A DNA stretch of 64,000 nt from Actinomadura syzygii (GCF_008085905.1 NZ_VSFF01000007.1:372001-436000); one strand, 5' to 3'; counted from the stretch's first letter, positions 8,517-17,909 are shown. Numbers and translations are program-made. The notes: a model not told the origin generated them from the letters alone.

Positions 8517-8756
8517 GGCGTTCTCCTTCGTAGAGGGCCAATGAGGCCGGACACGAAAAGTATTAGGGCAATCACAGCCGGTTTCCATTCGCTCTATGTG
8601 TCGAAAAGATTACGGAGAGTGCCTGAAAGTGATTACGGAGGGTGTTCATTTGGGAGTGGAGCTTGGGGCCTGCGGAAATGCTGAACAAAACGGTGCGTGA
8701 CCGTCCGGATACGGTCAATGGCGGGGACGGTCTCCGGGCTGCATAGGGTTGGCCAT

Positions 8757-9125
8757 ATGCGGAGAGTGGTGGCGCCGGCCCTTGACGTGGCCTGTGTGCT
8801 CGTGTTCGTGGCGATCGGGCGGGCCTCGCATGACGAGGCGGGCGGCGTTTCCGGTTTCGCCGCCACGGCTTGGCCGTTCGTCGTCGGGCTCGCGGCTGGG
8901 TGGGTCGTCGGGCGCGGGTGGCGGCGGCCGGAGGGCCTCGTGCCCGCCGGGGTCGTCGTGTGGGTCTCCTGCGTCGCGCTCGGGATGGCGCTGCGGGCCG
9001 TGTCCGGGCAGGGGACGGCCTTCGCGTTCGTCGTCGTGGCCACCGTCTTCCTCGGGGTGACGCTGCTCGGATGGCGCGGCGGCGCCCGCGTCGCGGGGGT
9101 GCGGAGCGCGTCCCGCCAAGGGTGA
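8757..9125 (+). CDS. DUF3054 family membrane protein
   Basis: The protein has 122 residues and four predicted transmembrane helices. The start DVACVLVFVAIGRASH, the central WPFVVGLAAGWV, and VWVSCVALGMALR match the DUF3054 family, which is common in actinobacteria and has no known function. The ATG at this position was chosen because the family begins at this helix; an upstream in-frame start would add about 20 residues that do not fit. Confidence 0.85.
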   Translation: MRRVVAPALDVACVLVFVAIGRASHDEAGGVSGFAATAWPFVVGLAAGWVVGRGWRRPEGLVPAGVVVWVSCVALGMALRAVSGQGTAFAFVVVATVFLGVTLLGWRGGARVAGVRSASRQG

Positions 9126-9263
9126 CTTCCCGTCCCGCCGGGAGCGCGCCCCTTGTGGGACGTCTCCAAATGGCCGGCCGGTCTCTTTGCTGATGGGCGC
9201 GGTTGACTGAACCGTGGCGCCCTGATGAAGTTACCGGCGAGTCACCCAGGCGAAAGGGACACG

Positions 9264-10916
9264 ATGGCATCTGCGCTGCGCGACTGGCTGGACAAGCCGA
9301 ACACCGGACGTGGCGTGCACCTGGCGGCCGACGACGGAGGCTGGGAGTACCGCGACTACGGTGAGCTGGCGTCCGCCGCGCGCCGCACCGCCGGGGCGCT
9401 GATCGAGGAGGGCGTCCGGCCGGGGGACGTCGTGTGCCTGATCCTCCCCACCGACTACACCTGCGTCGAGACCTACTTCGCGGTGTGGGCCGCCGGGGCG
9501 ACCGTGTGCCTGATCACGCCGCCGCTGTTCCAGGACGGCGACGACTACGTCGCGCACGTCGCGGCGATCCTGCGGCAGGCCGCGCCCGCGCTGGTCGCCG
9601 CGTCCAAGGACCTGGACGACTACGCCCGCCGCGCGATGGAGCGGGCGGGCATGGACGGCGAGCCGTGGCTGCCCCGCCAGGCCGACGGGGAGGCGGACGT
9701 CCAGGCCGCCGGGGAGCTGGCGCTGCTCCAGTTCACGTCCGGGTCCAGCGGCGCGCCGCGCGGCGTCATGGTGACCTGGGAGAACCTCGAGTTCAACATC
9801 GAGCTCATCGCGCGCGCGGCCGGGTTCGCCGACGACGACTCCGTCGCGTCCTGGCTGCCGCTCTACCACGACATGGGGCTGATCGGCTGCTTCCTGACGC
9901 CGATCACCCGGCAGGCGACGCTGCGGCTGATGCGTCCCGACCACTTCATCCGCGATCCCGCCCGGTGGATCCGCTGCTTCGCCGAGGCCGCGCACACGGC
10001 CGCGCCGCCGTTCGCGTACGCGTACTGCGCGCGGCGCGTCAAGCCCGAGCAGCTGGAGGGCCTCGACCTGTCCGGCTGGCGGACGGTGATCGTCGGCGCG
10101 GAGCCCATCGACCCGCACGCGCTGGAGGGGTTCGCGCGGCTCGTCGAGCCGTTCGGGTTCTCGCGGACGGCGTTCAAGGCCGCCTACGGCATGGCCGAGA
10201 CGACCCTGCTCGTCACGATGGACCAGGTGGCGCGCGACCCGCTCGCCGTCCGGCCCGACCCGGAGGCGCTGACGACCGGCGAGCCAGTGCGGATCCTGGA
10301 GCAGCACACGCTCGGGGACGAGTCGGTCGGCGCGAAGGCCGGCTGGGTCGTCGGGTGCGGCACCCCCGAGAGCGAGGTGCCCGTCGCGATCGTCGACGAC
10401 GCCGGGCGCGAACTGGAGGAGGGCCTGCTCGGCGAGATCGTCGTCGGCGGGCCGTCGGCGTGCCCCGGCTACTACGCGGGCGCCGAGGCCAAGTCGACGC
10501 GGTTCCTTGACGGAAAGGTCTACACGGGCGACGCCGGGTTCTTCCACGAGGGGCAGTTGTTCGTCCTCGGGCGGATGGGCGACAGCATCAAGGTCCGCGG
10601 GCGGTCCGTCTACGTCGAGGACCTCGAATCGAAGATCGCCGAGGTGAGCGGGCTCGGGAAGGGCCGCGTCGTGGTCGTCGGCGTGCCGGGCGCCGGGCGC
10701 AAGGGGCTCGCCCTGTTCGCCGAGACGCAGGACGAGGCGTGGACCGGCGGCGTCCGCGAGATGCTCCGCCGCCGCGTCGGCGACGACGTGGAGCTGACGA
10801 TCGTCGTCGGGACCGGGCTGATCCAGCGGACGTCCAGCGGCAAGCCGCGCCGCCGCTACATGTGGGAGCGGCTGCGCGGCGGGCACATGGAGGGGGCGCG
10901 GGTCGTCGCCCCCTGA
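9264..10916 (+). CDS. Fatty acyl-AMP ligase (FAAL)-type adenylating enzyme
   Basis: The protein has 550 residues, the usual length for FAAL/FACL enzymes. The ATP-binding motif is FTSGSSGAPRGV, followed by WLPLYHDMGLIG, which is typical of FAALs; A5 is YGMAETT, A8 is YTGDAGF...LGRMGD, and the A10 lysine motif is SSGKPRR. It activates fatty acids as acyl-adenylates, usually for transfer to a polyketide synthase or carrier protein. No PKS or carrier is seen here. The ATG follows GAAAGGGA. It heads a rightward set of lipid-related genes. CoA-ligase activity cannot be excluded from sequence alone. Confidence 0.9.
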   Translation: MASALRDWLDKPNTGRGVHLAADDGGWEYRDYGELASAARRTAGALIEEGVRPGDVVCLILPTDYTCVETYFAVWAAGATVCLITPPLFQDGDDYVAHVAAILRQAAPALVAASKDLDDYARRAMERAGMDGEPWLPRQADGEADVQAAGELALLQFTSGSSGAPRGVMVTWENLEFNIELIARAAGFADDDSVASWLPLYHDMGLIGCFLTPITRQATLRLMRPDHFIRDPARWIRCFAEAAHTAAPPFAYAYCARRVKPEQLEGLDLSGWRTVIVGAEPIDPHALEGFARLVEPFGFSRTAFKAAYGMAETTLLVTMDQVARDPLAVRPDPEALTTGEPVRILEQHTLGDESVGAKAGWVVGCGTPESEVPVAIVDDAGRELEEGLLGEIVVGGPSACPGYYAGAEAKSTRFLDGKVYTGDAGFFHEGQLFVLGRMGDSIKVRGRSVYVEDLESKIAEVSGLGKGRVVVVGVPGAGRKGLALFAETQDEAWTGGVREMLRRRVGDDVELTIVVGTGLIQRTSSGKPRRRYMWERLRGGHMEGARVVAP

Positions 10917-11019
10917 CCGGCCCGGCGGCGCGTTGCCGTCCGCCCGTCCCCGTGATCGCGCGATTGCGGAAGCGGGCGGCGGCGCGCCACGATGACGTTG
11001 ACGCCGTGAAAGGTCGACG

Positions 11020-13974
11020 ATGCCGGCTGTTGCCAGAACGATCCTCCGCCTGGGCGCACGCCTGGGCTCCACCGCCCAGAACGCCCTGGAGGTCGCCCGG
11101 TTCGGCGGCCTCGACACCGGCGAGGACGCGTCCCCCTGCGAGGTGGTGGCCGAGCAGCGGGTGTACCGGCTGCGGCACTACTTCCCGGGCGCCGGGGACG
11201 GGCCCGCCGTGCTGCTCGTCCCGCCGCTGATGATCACGGCGGAGGTGTACGACATCTCGTCGCGGGTCAGCGCGGTGCGGGTGCTGCGCGACCGCGGCGT
11301 CGACCCGTGGGTGGTCGACTTCGGCGCGCCCGAGCGGGAGCCCGGCGGGCTGGAGCGGACGGTCACCGACCACGTCCTCGCCGTCAGCGACGCCGTCGAC
11401 CGCGTCCGGAAGGCCACCGGGCGGGACGTCCACCTCGCCGGGTACTCGCAGGGCGGGATGTTCGTCTACCAGGCCGCCGCGTACCGGCGCAGCGAGGGCG
11501 TCGAGTCGGTGGTGACGTTCGGGAGCCCGTCCGACACGAGCGTGGGGCTCCCGTTCGGGCTGCCGGGGTGGCTCGCGTCCGAGGGCGTCGAGCGGATCCC
11601 CGACCGGGTGCTGGGCGGGTTCGCCGTCCCGGGGTGGGTGACGCGGCTCGGGTTCCAGATGCTCAGCCCGGTGAAGTCGGTGAGATCGCGCGTCGATTTC
11701 ATTCTGCAATTGCACGACCGGGAGCGGCTCGCGTCCCGCGAGCGGCAGCGGCGGTTCCTGGAGCGGGAGGGCTGGGTGTCGTGGCCGGGGCCCGCGCTGG
11801 CCGAGTTCCTGCGCCAGTTCATCCAGCACAACCGCATGCTGACCGGCGGGTTCGTGATCGGCGACCGGCTCGTCACGCTCGCCGACATCACCTGCCCGGT
11901 GCTCACCTTCGTCGGCGAGGTGGACGAGATCGCGGCGCCGCCGATGGTCCGCGGGATCCGGCGGGCCGCGCCGCGCGCCCAGGTGTACGAGGTGTCCCTG
12001 CGCGCCGGGCACTTCGGGCTGGTCGTCGGCAGCCTCGCGCTCGCGCGGACCTGGCCTGCCGTCGCCGAGTGGGCGCGGTGGCGCGCGGGCGAGGGCGGGC
12101 TGCCGGACATCGTCGCGCCCGTCGCCGGGGACGAGGAGGCGGCCCCCGCCGACCTGCCCGGCGGCCCCGCCGGGTACGGGCTCCAGCTCGCGATGGGCGT
12201 CGGGACGAGCGCCGCCCGCTCCGCCTACCGGACGGCGTCGAGCGTCCTGCACGGGACCCGGCAGCTCTCCGGCGAGGCCGCGCGGAACCTGCCCCGGCTG
12301 GCCCGGCTGGAGCGCATCCAGTCCGACACCCGCATGTCCATGGGGCTCCTCCTCGACGAGCAGGCGCAGCACAGGCCCGGCGAGGTGTTCTTCCTCTACC
12401 GGGGCCGCCCGTACACGCACGAGGCCGCGAAGAGCCGCGTCGACGCCGTCGTCCGCGGGCTGATCAGCATCGGGGTGCGGCGCGGCGAGGCGGTCGGCGT
12501 GCTGATGGACACGCGCCCCACCGCGCTCGCGCTGGTCGCCGCGCTCAGCAGGCTCGGCGCCGTCGCCGTGCTGCTGCGCCCGGACGGCGACCCGGCCGCC
12601 GAGGCGCGGCTCGGCCGGGTGTCGCGGGTGATCGCCGACCCCGAGCACGCGGCCCTCGCCGCGCGGCTGGACGGCGTCGAGGCGCACCTGCTCGGCGCCG
12701 CGGGCCGGGGCGAGCGGGGCCCGCTGCCGGACATGGAGGCCATCGACCCCGGCGAGGTCGAGCTGCCCGGCTGGTACCGGCCGAACCCGGGCCGGGCGGG
12801 CGACCTGGCCTTCGTCGTGTTCAGCGGGGACGGCGAGCACCTGCGCGCGAACCGGGTCACGAACCGGCGGTGGGCGCTGTCGGCGTTCGGGACGGCGTCG
12901 TCCGCCGCGCTGTCGTCGTCCGACACCGTGTACAGCATCACGCCGCTCCAGCATCCGTCGGCGCTGCTGATGAGCCTCGGCGGCGCGGTCGCCGGGGGCG
13001 CGCGGCTCGCCCTCGCCAGCGCCTACGACCCGGAGACGTTCTGGGACGAGGCCCGCCGCTACGGCGTCACCGTCGCGTCCTACACCTGGACGCTGCTCCG
13101 CGACCTCGTCAACGCGCCGCCGGACCCGGCCGAGCGGCACCACGCCGTCCGGCTGTTCATCGGCTCCGGCATGCCGCGCGGGCTGTGGCGGCGCGTCGAG
13201 GAGCGGTTCGCGCCCGCTCGCGTGCTGGAGTTCTACGCGGCCACGGAGGGCGAGTCGGTGCTGGTGAACCTGAGCGGCAAGAAGCCCGGGTCGCTCGGAC
13301 GTCCGCTGCCCGGCAGCGCCGAGGTGCGGCTCGCCCGCTACGACCTGGAGGAGGGCCGCCTCGCCGAAGGCCCGGACGGTCTCGCGATCGAGTGCGAACC
13401 GGGCGAGTTCGGCATGCTGCTCGCCCGCGTCCGGCTAGCCGCCGCCGCGACCGCGCCGCGCTGCGTCCGCGGCGTGTTCGCCCCCGAGGACGCCTGGACG
13501 ATCACCGGCGACCTGTTCCGCCGCGACGCCGACGGCGACTTCTGGCTGGTCGGCCGGGACGCCGAGCTGATCCGCACGGCGGACGGGATCGTCCCGCCCG
13601 GCCCGATCAGGGACGCGCTCGGCGACCTCCCGTGCGTCGACGCGGTCGCCGTCTACGGGATCCCGGTGGGCGGCGCCGAGCTGACCGCCGCCGCCGTGAC
13701 CCTGCGCGACTCCGCCGACCTCAGGCCGGTGGACCTGTCGGAGGCGCTGCTGCGGGTCGAGCCGGGGCTGCGGCCCGCGATCGTCCGGGTCGTGGACGAG
13801 GTGCCCGTCACCGCGGGCCGCCGCCTGCTGACCGCGCCGCTGCGCGCCGAAGGCGTGCCCGCGGCCGGTGACGGCCCGGCCTACTACCGCGACAGGGCGG
13901 GCGCGTACCGGCCGCTGACCGACGCGGCGCGCCGCCGCCTGCTCAAGGCCCCGGCCGCGCGGGAGGCCCGCTGA
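11020..13974 (+). CDS. Alpha/beta hydrolase fused to acyl-CoA synthetase-like domain
   Basis: The protein has 984 residues. Residues 1 to about 375 form a PhaC-like alpha/beta hydrolase with the nucleophile elbow GYSQGG (S143) and plausible acid (FVGEVDE) and histidine (RAGHFG) residues. Residues about 430-975 form an AMP-binding enzyme of the FadD/FATP type, with YAATEGES (A5) and GDLFRRDADGDFWLVGR (A7/A8). The usual P-loop TSGTTGxPK is replaced by FSGDGEHLRAN, and the C-terminal lysine motif by VTAGRRLLTA, so the adenylation chemistry may be lost or altered. Fusions of this kind occur in mycobacteria and relatives, probably in lipid ester metabolism (inference). Confidence 0.88.
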   Translation: MPAVARTILRLGARLGSTAQNALEVARFGGLDTGEDASPCEVVAEQRVYRLRHYFPGAGDGPAVLLVPPLMITAEVYDISSRVSAVRVLRDRGVDPWVVDFGAPEREPGGLERTVTDHVLAVSDAVDRVRKATGRDVHLAGYSQGGMFVYQAAAYRRSEGVESVVTFGSPSDTSVGLPFGLPGWLASEGVERIPDRVLGGFAVPGWVTRLGFQMLSPVKSVRSRVDFILQLHDRERLASRERQRRFLEREGWVSWPGPALAEFLRQFIQHNRMLTGGFVIGDRLVTLADITCPVLTFVGEVDEIAAPPMVRGIRRAAPRAQVYEVSLRAGHFGLVVGSLALARTWPAVAEWARWRAGEGGLPDIVAPVAGDEEAAPADLPGGPAGYGLQLAMGVGTSAARSAYRTASSVLHGTRQLSGEAARNLPRLARLERIQSDTRMSMGLLLDEQAQHRPGEVFFLYRGRPYTHEAAKSRVDAVVRGLISIGVRRGEAVGVLMDTRPTALALVAALSRLGAVAVLLRPDGDPAAEARLGRVSRVIADPEHAALAARLDGVEAHLLGAAGRGERGPLPDMEAIDPGEVELPGWYRPNPGRAGDLAFVVFSGDGEHLRANRVTNRRWALSAFGTASSAALSSSDTVYSITPLQHPSALLMSLGGAVAGGARLALASAYDPETFWDEARRYGVTVASYTWTLLRDLVNAPPDPAERHHAVRLFIGSGMPRGLWRRVEERFAPARVLEFYAATEGESVLVNLSGKKPGSLGRPLPGSAEVRLARYDLEEGRLAEGPDGLAIECEPGEFGMLLARVRLAAAATAPRCVRGVFAPEDAWTITGDLFRRDADGDFWLVGRDAELIRTADGIVPPGPIRDALGDLPCVDAVAVYGIPVGGAELTAAAVTLRDSADLRPVDLSEALLRVEPGLRPAIVRVVDEVPVTAGRRLLTAPLRAEGVPAAGDGPAYYRDRAGAYRPLTDAARRRLLKAPAAREAR

Positions 13975-14022
13975 CCGAGGGTTGATCGAGGGGCGTGCTG
14001 GCGGGGCCCGAGGTACGGGTGA

Positions 14023-14036
14023 TAAGTATGGACTTA
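14023..14036. promoter_or_regulatory. Short inverted repeat upstream of P450 gene
   Basis: TAAGT and ACTTA flank a 4-bp spacer in an AT-richer patch 60 bp before the P450 start. It could be a repressor site or part of a promoter, but it is short. Confidence 0.25.
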
Positions 14037-14095
14037 CCGGGCATTGGCCGATCATCCGCCGCGTGCCGCCGCCCGTCCTTTCGTTCGGAGGGATC

Positions 14096-15454
14096 ATGAC
14101 GAGCGTGCTCGCTCCGCCGCCGCCGGGCAGCGGCCTGAAAGCGGTTCCCGGGGTCAAGGGCGTCCCGTACATCGGCAGCACGATCGCCGTCATGCGGGAC
14201 CCGATCGGGATGGCGCGCAAGCGGTACGCCGCGCACGGGCCCGTCTCCTGGGGCTGGCTGCTCGGCCAGCGGACGGTCACCGTCCACGGACCGGAGGCGG
14301 CCGAGGTCGTCCTGGTCAACAGGGACAAGGCCTTCGCGAACGGGCCCGCGTGGAGCTACTTCATCGGCCCGTTCTTCAACCGCGGCATCATGCTCCTCGA
14401 CTTCGAGGAGCACCTGCACCACCGCCGCATCATGCAGCAGGCGTTCACCCGGCCGCGGCTGCTCGCCTACCTGGACGCGATGGCGCCCGGCATCGTCAAG
14501 GGCGTCGAGGCGTGGTCGCCTGGCGAGGGCTTCAAGGTGTACGACCACGTCAAGCAGCTCACGCTCGACCTCGCCGCCGACGTGTTCATGGGCGTCGCGC
14601 TGGGCGGCGCCGAACGTGCCCGGGTGAACGGCGCGTTCATCGACGCCGTCCGCGCGGGGACGGCCTACCTCCGCTTCCCCGTCCCCGGCCTGCGCTGGCA
14701 TCGCGGCCTGCGCGCCCGCAGGGCGCTGGAGGAGTTCTTCCACCGCCACCTGCCCGCCAAGCGCCGCGACGGCGGCGACGACCTGTTCGCCGCGCTGTGC
14801 GCGGCGGAGACCGACGACGGCGAGCGGTTCACCGACGAGGACGTCGTCAACCACATGATCTTCGCGCTGATGGCGGCGCACGACACGACCACCATCACGC
14901 TGACGAGCATGGCGTACCACCTCGCCAAGTTCCCCGAGTGGCAGGAGCGGCTCCGGGACGAGTCGCTCGCCCTCGGCAGGGCGGAGCTCGGCTACGAGGA
15001 TCTCGACGCCCTGCCCGCCATGGACATGGCGATGAGGGAGTCCATGCGGATGATCGCGCCCGTCCCGGCGCTGCCGCGCAAGGTCGTCAAGGACACCTCC
15101 GTCCTCGGCTTCCACATCCCCGCCGGGACGACCGTCGTCATCCCGATGCTGAGCAACCACCGGATGGCCGACTGGTGGCCCGACCCCGACACGTTCGACC
15201 CGGGCCGGTTCTCCCTGGAGCGGCGCGAGGACAAGGTCCACAAGTTCGCGTGGTCGCCGTTCGGCGGGGGAGCTCACAAGTGCATCGGGATGTACTTCGC
15301 GGGGATGCAGGTGAAGGCGGTCCTGCACCAGATCCTGCTGAGGTACCGGTGGAGCGTCCCCGGACGGTACGAGATGCCGCTCGACACCACGTCCCTGCCG
15401 TCGCCGAAGGACGGGCTGCCCGTGCGCCTGGCCCGGCTGGAGGAGAACCCCTGA
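14096..15454 (+). CDS. Cytochrome P450
   Basis: The protein has 452 residues. All core P450 motifs are present: the I-helix acid-alcohol pair in AAHDTTT, the K-helix ExxR as ESMR, and the heme loop FGGGAHKCIG. The wording around LLDFEEHLHHRRIMQQAF is like mycobacterial CYP136-type enzymes, but that assignment is from memory of pattern only. The start was chosen because CGGAGGGATC stands just upstream. It is followed by an SDR gene, so the product of hydroxylation may be oxidised further. The substrate is probably a lipid or sterol-like molecule (inference). Confidence 0.92.
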   Translation: MTSVLAPPPPGSGLKAVPGVKGVPYIGSTIAVMRDPIGMARKRYAAHGPVSWGWLLGQRTVTVHGPEAAEVVLVNRDKAFANGPAWSYFIGPFFNRGIMLLDFEEHLHHRRIMQQAFTRPRLLAYLDAMAPGIVKGVEAWSPGEGFKVYDHVKQLTLDLAADVFMGVALGGAERARVNGAFIDAVRAGTAYLRFPVPGLRWHRGLRARRALEEFFHRHLPAKRRDGGDDLFAALCAAETDDGERFTDEDVVNHMIFALMAAHDTTTITLTSMAYHLAKFPEWQERLRDESLALGRAELGYEDLDALPAMDMAMRESMRMIAPVPALPRKVVKDTSVLGFHIPAGTTVVIPMLSNHRMADWWPDPDTFDPGRFSLERREDKVHKFAWSPFGGGAHKCIGMYFAGMQVKAVLHQILLRYRWSVPGRYEMPLDTTSLPSPKDGLPVRLARLEENP

Positions 15455-15514
15455 GCCCGGAGCGGAGCGGATGAGTCCGGAGTGGAGTGCATGAGGCTGG
15501 AGCGGAGCGCATGA
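15451..15514 (+). repeat. 20-bp tandem repeat of a stop/ribosome-site/start unit, three copies
   Basis: Three 20-bp units of the form (A/C)TGAGNCYGGAGYGGAGYGS run from the P450 stop to the SDR start, with the first five bases of a fourth. Each contains a GGAG-type ribosome site followed by ATGA. The ATGs at 15471 and 15491 each open a seven-codon frame that stops on the TGA overlapping the next ATG; the ATG at 15511 starts the SDR. Confidence 0.92.
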
Positions 15515-16323
15515 GCAAGGTCATCGCGGTAACCGGGGCGGCGCGGGGCATCGGCCTCGCCACCGCCCGCGCCCTCAAGGCGAAGGGCGCGACCGTCGTC
15601 ATCGGCGACGTCGACGAGGCGGCGGTCAAGGAGGCGGCCGAGTCGCTCGGCGTCGCCGGGCTCGTCGTGGACGTCACGTCCCGCGAGTCGTTCACCGCCT
15701 TCCTGGACGAGGCCGAGCGGTCCGCCGGACCGCTCGACGTCCTGGTCAACAACGCCGGGATCATGCCGATCGGTCCCGTCACGGACGAGAGCGACGCCGA
15801 CGCCCGCCGCTGCATCGACATCAACGTCCACGGCGTGATGCTCGGCACGAAGCTCGCCCTCGGCCGGATGCTGCCGCGCGGGAAGGGCCACATCGTCAAC
15901 ATCGCGTCGCTGGCGGGCGTCACGTTCACGCCGGGCCTCGCGCTCTACAGCGCCAGCAAGGCGGCCGTCGTCGCGTTCACCGAGGCGACCCGGCTGGAGG
16001 TGCAGGACAGGGGCGTGCACGTCGGCGCGGTCCTGCCGACGTTCACCAACACCGAACTGGTCGCCGGGACGCGCAGCCCCAAGGGCCAGCGGAACCGCGA
16101 GCCCGAGGACATCGCGGCGGCGGTCGTGGAGCTGATCGGACGGCCCCGCCCGCAGACCGTCGTCCCGAGAAAGCTCGGCCGGCAGGTCAGGATCGGCGCG
16201 CTGCTCCCGGACCGGGTCAAGCAGTCGATCGCGCGCCGATACGGGCTCGACAAGATCTTCCTGGAGTTCGATCCGGAGGCGCGGAAGGGCTACGACGCGC
16301 GCATCCGCACGGCTCCGGAATGA
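15511..16323 (+). CDS. Short-chain dehydrogenase/reductase
   Basis: The protein has 270 residues. It has the NAD(P)-binding motif TGAARGIG at the N-terminus, NNAG, the catalytic Ser region (NIASLAG), and YSASK with catalytic Tyr and Lys. The acidic D at the end of beta-2 (VIGDVD) suggests NAD rather than NADP. The gene is tied to the P450 gene by a triplicated start unit, so the two are probably translated together. A likely role is oxidation of the alcohol made by the P450. Confidence 0.92.
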   Translation: MSKVIAVTGAARGIGLATARALKAKGATVVIGDVDEAAVKEAAESLGVAGLVVDVTSRESFTAFLDEAERSAGPLDVLVNNAGIMPIGPVTDESDADARRCIDINVHGVMLGTKLALGRMLPRGKGHIVNIASLAGVTFTPGLALYSASKAAVVAFTEATRLEVQDRGVHVGAVLPTFTNTELVAGTRSPKGQRNREPEDIAAAVVELIGRPRPQTVVPRKLGRQVRIGALLPDRVKQSIARRYGLDKIFLEFDPEARKGYDARIRTAPE

Positions 16324-16393
16324 CCGGCCCGGACTGATCCGCCCCGGAACGACCGGCGACGGTGCCCCGGCCGTCCCGTAGGCTCTGGACGTC

Positions 16394-16409
16394 GAACTTC
16401 GTTCTAGAA
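16394..16409. promoter_or_regulatory. Overlapping palindromes before the carboxylesterase
   Basis: GAAC-TTC-GTTC overlaps the perfect palindrome TTCTAGAA, directly before the ribosome site GGAGG. The sequence recalls GAAC/GTTC half-sites used by TetR-type lipid regulators such as KstR, but the spacing is different. It is a candidate operator only. Confidence 0.35.
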
Positions 16410-16421
16410 TCGGAGGCGCGC

Positions 16422-17888
16422 ATGGACGCCGTCGTTCGAACGGCCCACGGGAGCGTCCGCGGGACCACCGGGGACGGCGTCACCGCCTTCCTCGGCGTCC
16501 CCTACGCCGCGCCTCCCTTCGGGGCGAACCGGTTCCGCGCGCCGCGCCCGCCGGAGCCCTGGGACGGCGTGCGCGACGCCGTCGCGTACGGGCCGACCGC
16601 GCCCAAGCCCGCCTACGCCCGTCCCTACGACCGCCTGCTCGACGACCCCGCGATCCCGGGCGACGACTGCCTCAACCTCAACGTCTGGACGCCCGACCCG
16701 GGCGCGGCGGGCCTTCCCGTGATGGTGTGGATCCACGGCGGGGCGTTCCGGAACGGGACCGGCGCCATTCCCGTCTACTCCGGGCGCAATTTCGCCCGCG
16801 ACGGCGTCGTCTGCGTGACGATCAACTACCGGCTCGGCGTGGAGGGCTTCGCGCATCTGCCCGGCGCCCCGTCCAACCGGGGGCTGCTCGACCAGATCGC
16901 GGCGCTGGAATGGGTCCGCGACAACATCGCGGCCTTCGGCGGCGACCCGGGACGGGTCACCGTGTTCGGCGAGTCGGCGGGCGGGATGAGCGTCACCACC
17001 CTGCTCTCCCTCGACCTCGGGCTGTTCGGACGGGCGATCGCGCAGAGCGGGGCGGGCGGCATCGCCCAGGACCCGGACGACGCCCTCCTCGTCACCCGCG
17101 AGATGGCCGCGCGGCTCGGCGTCGCGCCGACCGCCGAGGGGTTCGCCGCGATCGACCCGGCCGCGATCATCCCGGTCCAGGCGGCGGTCGCGGCCGAGGT
17201 CGCCGCGATGCCCGACCCGGGACGCTGGGGCGCCACCACGGCGGCGGGCGCCATGTCGCTGACGCCCGTCCTGGACGGCGAGCTGCTGACCCGCCGTCCC
17301 GAGGACGCCCTCGCCGCAGGCGTCGGACGCGGCACGGACCTGCTGATCGGCTACACCGCCGAGGAGTTCCGGCTCTTCCTGATGCCGTCCGGGATCGCCG
17401 CCGTGCTGACCGAGGACCTGGTCGGCCTCGTGACGGCGGGGATGGGCGTCCCGCCCGGGATCCCCGCCGCCTACCGCGACCGGCATCCCGGCCAGGGGCC
17501 CGGCGAGCTGCTGTCGACGATCATCACCGACTCGCTGTTCCGCGTCCCCGCGCACCGGGCCGCCGCCGGGCACGCCGCGTCCGGCGGGCGGACCTGGATG
17601 TACGAGTTCGCGTGGCCGTCGCCGAACCACGACCTCGGCGCCTGCCACGCGCTGGAACTGGGCTTCGTGTTCGACAACCTGTCCGGCGACCCGGGCGGGC
17701 TGTCCGGGCCGAACCCGCCCCAGGCGCTCGCCGACCGGATGCACCGCGCGTGGGTCGGCTTCGCCGCCGACGGCGACCCCGGCTGGGCGCGGTTCGACCC
17801 GTCGTCGCGCCTGGTGAACGTCTTCGACGACCCCTCCGACGAGGTGGTCGCCGACCCGCGCGGCGACGACCGCAAGCTCTGGGACTAG
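16422..17888 (+). CDS. Type-B carboxylesterase/lipase
   Basis: The protein has 488 residues. It has the family signature FGESAGGMSV with the catalytic serine, an oxyanion hole HGGAF, the DDCLNLNVWTP motif, and a C-terminal histidine in LGACHALEL. It hydrolyses carboxylic esters; no signal peptide is seen, so it is cytosolic. The ribosome site GGAGG decides the start. It ends the rightward lipid block and meets lhgO tail to tail with 21 bp between stops. Confidence 0.93.
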   Translation: MDAVVRTAHGSVRGTTGDGVTAFLGVPYAAPPFGANRFRAPRPPEPWDGVRDAVAYGPTAPKPAYARPYDRLLDDPAIPGDDCLNLNVWTPDPGAAGLPVMVWIHGGAFRNGTGAIPVYSGRNFARDGVVCVTINYRLGVEGFAHLPGAPSNRGLLDQIAALEWVRDNIAAFGGDPGRVTVFGESAGGMSVTTLLSLDLGLFGRAIAQSGAGGIAQDPDDALLVTREMAARLGVAPTAEGFAAIDPAAIIPVQAAVAAEVAAMPDPGRWGATTAAGAMSLTPVLDGELLTRRPEDALAAGVGRGTDLLIGYTAEEFRLFLMPSGIAAVLTEDLVGLVTAGMGVPPGIPAAYRDRHPGQGPGELLSTIITDSLFRVPAHRAAAGHAASGGRTWMYEFAWPSPNHDLGACHALELGFVFDNLSGDPGGLSGPNPPQALADRMHRAWVGFAADGDPGWARFDPSSRLVNVFDDPSDEVVADPRGDDRKLWD

Positions 17889-17909
17889 CCAGGCGTTCGA
17901 GCTACTCGG

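Noticed and set aside
10588..13143. A long minus-strand frame over the hydrolase-ligase fusion gene
   Set aside because: It is an antisense shadow of a strongly GC3-biased gene with no protein motif.
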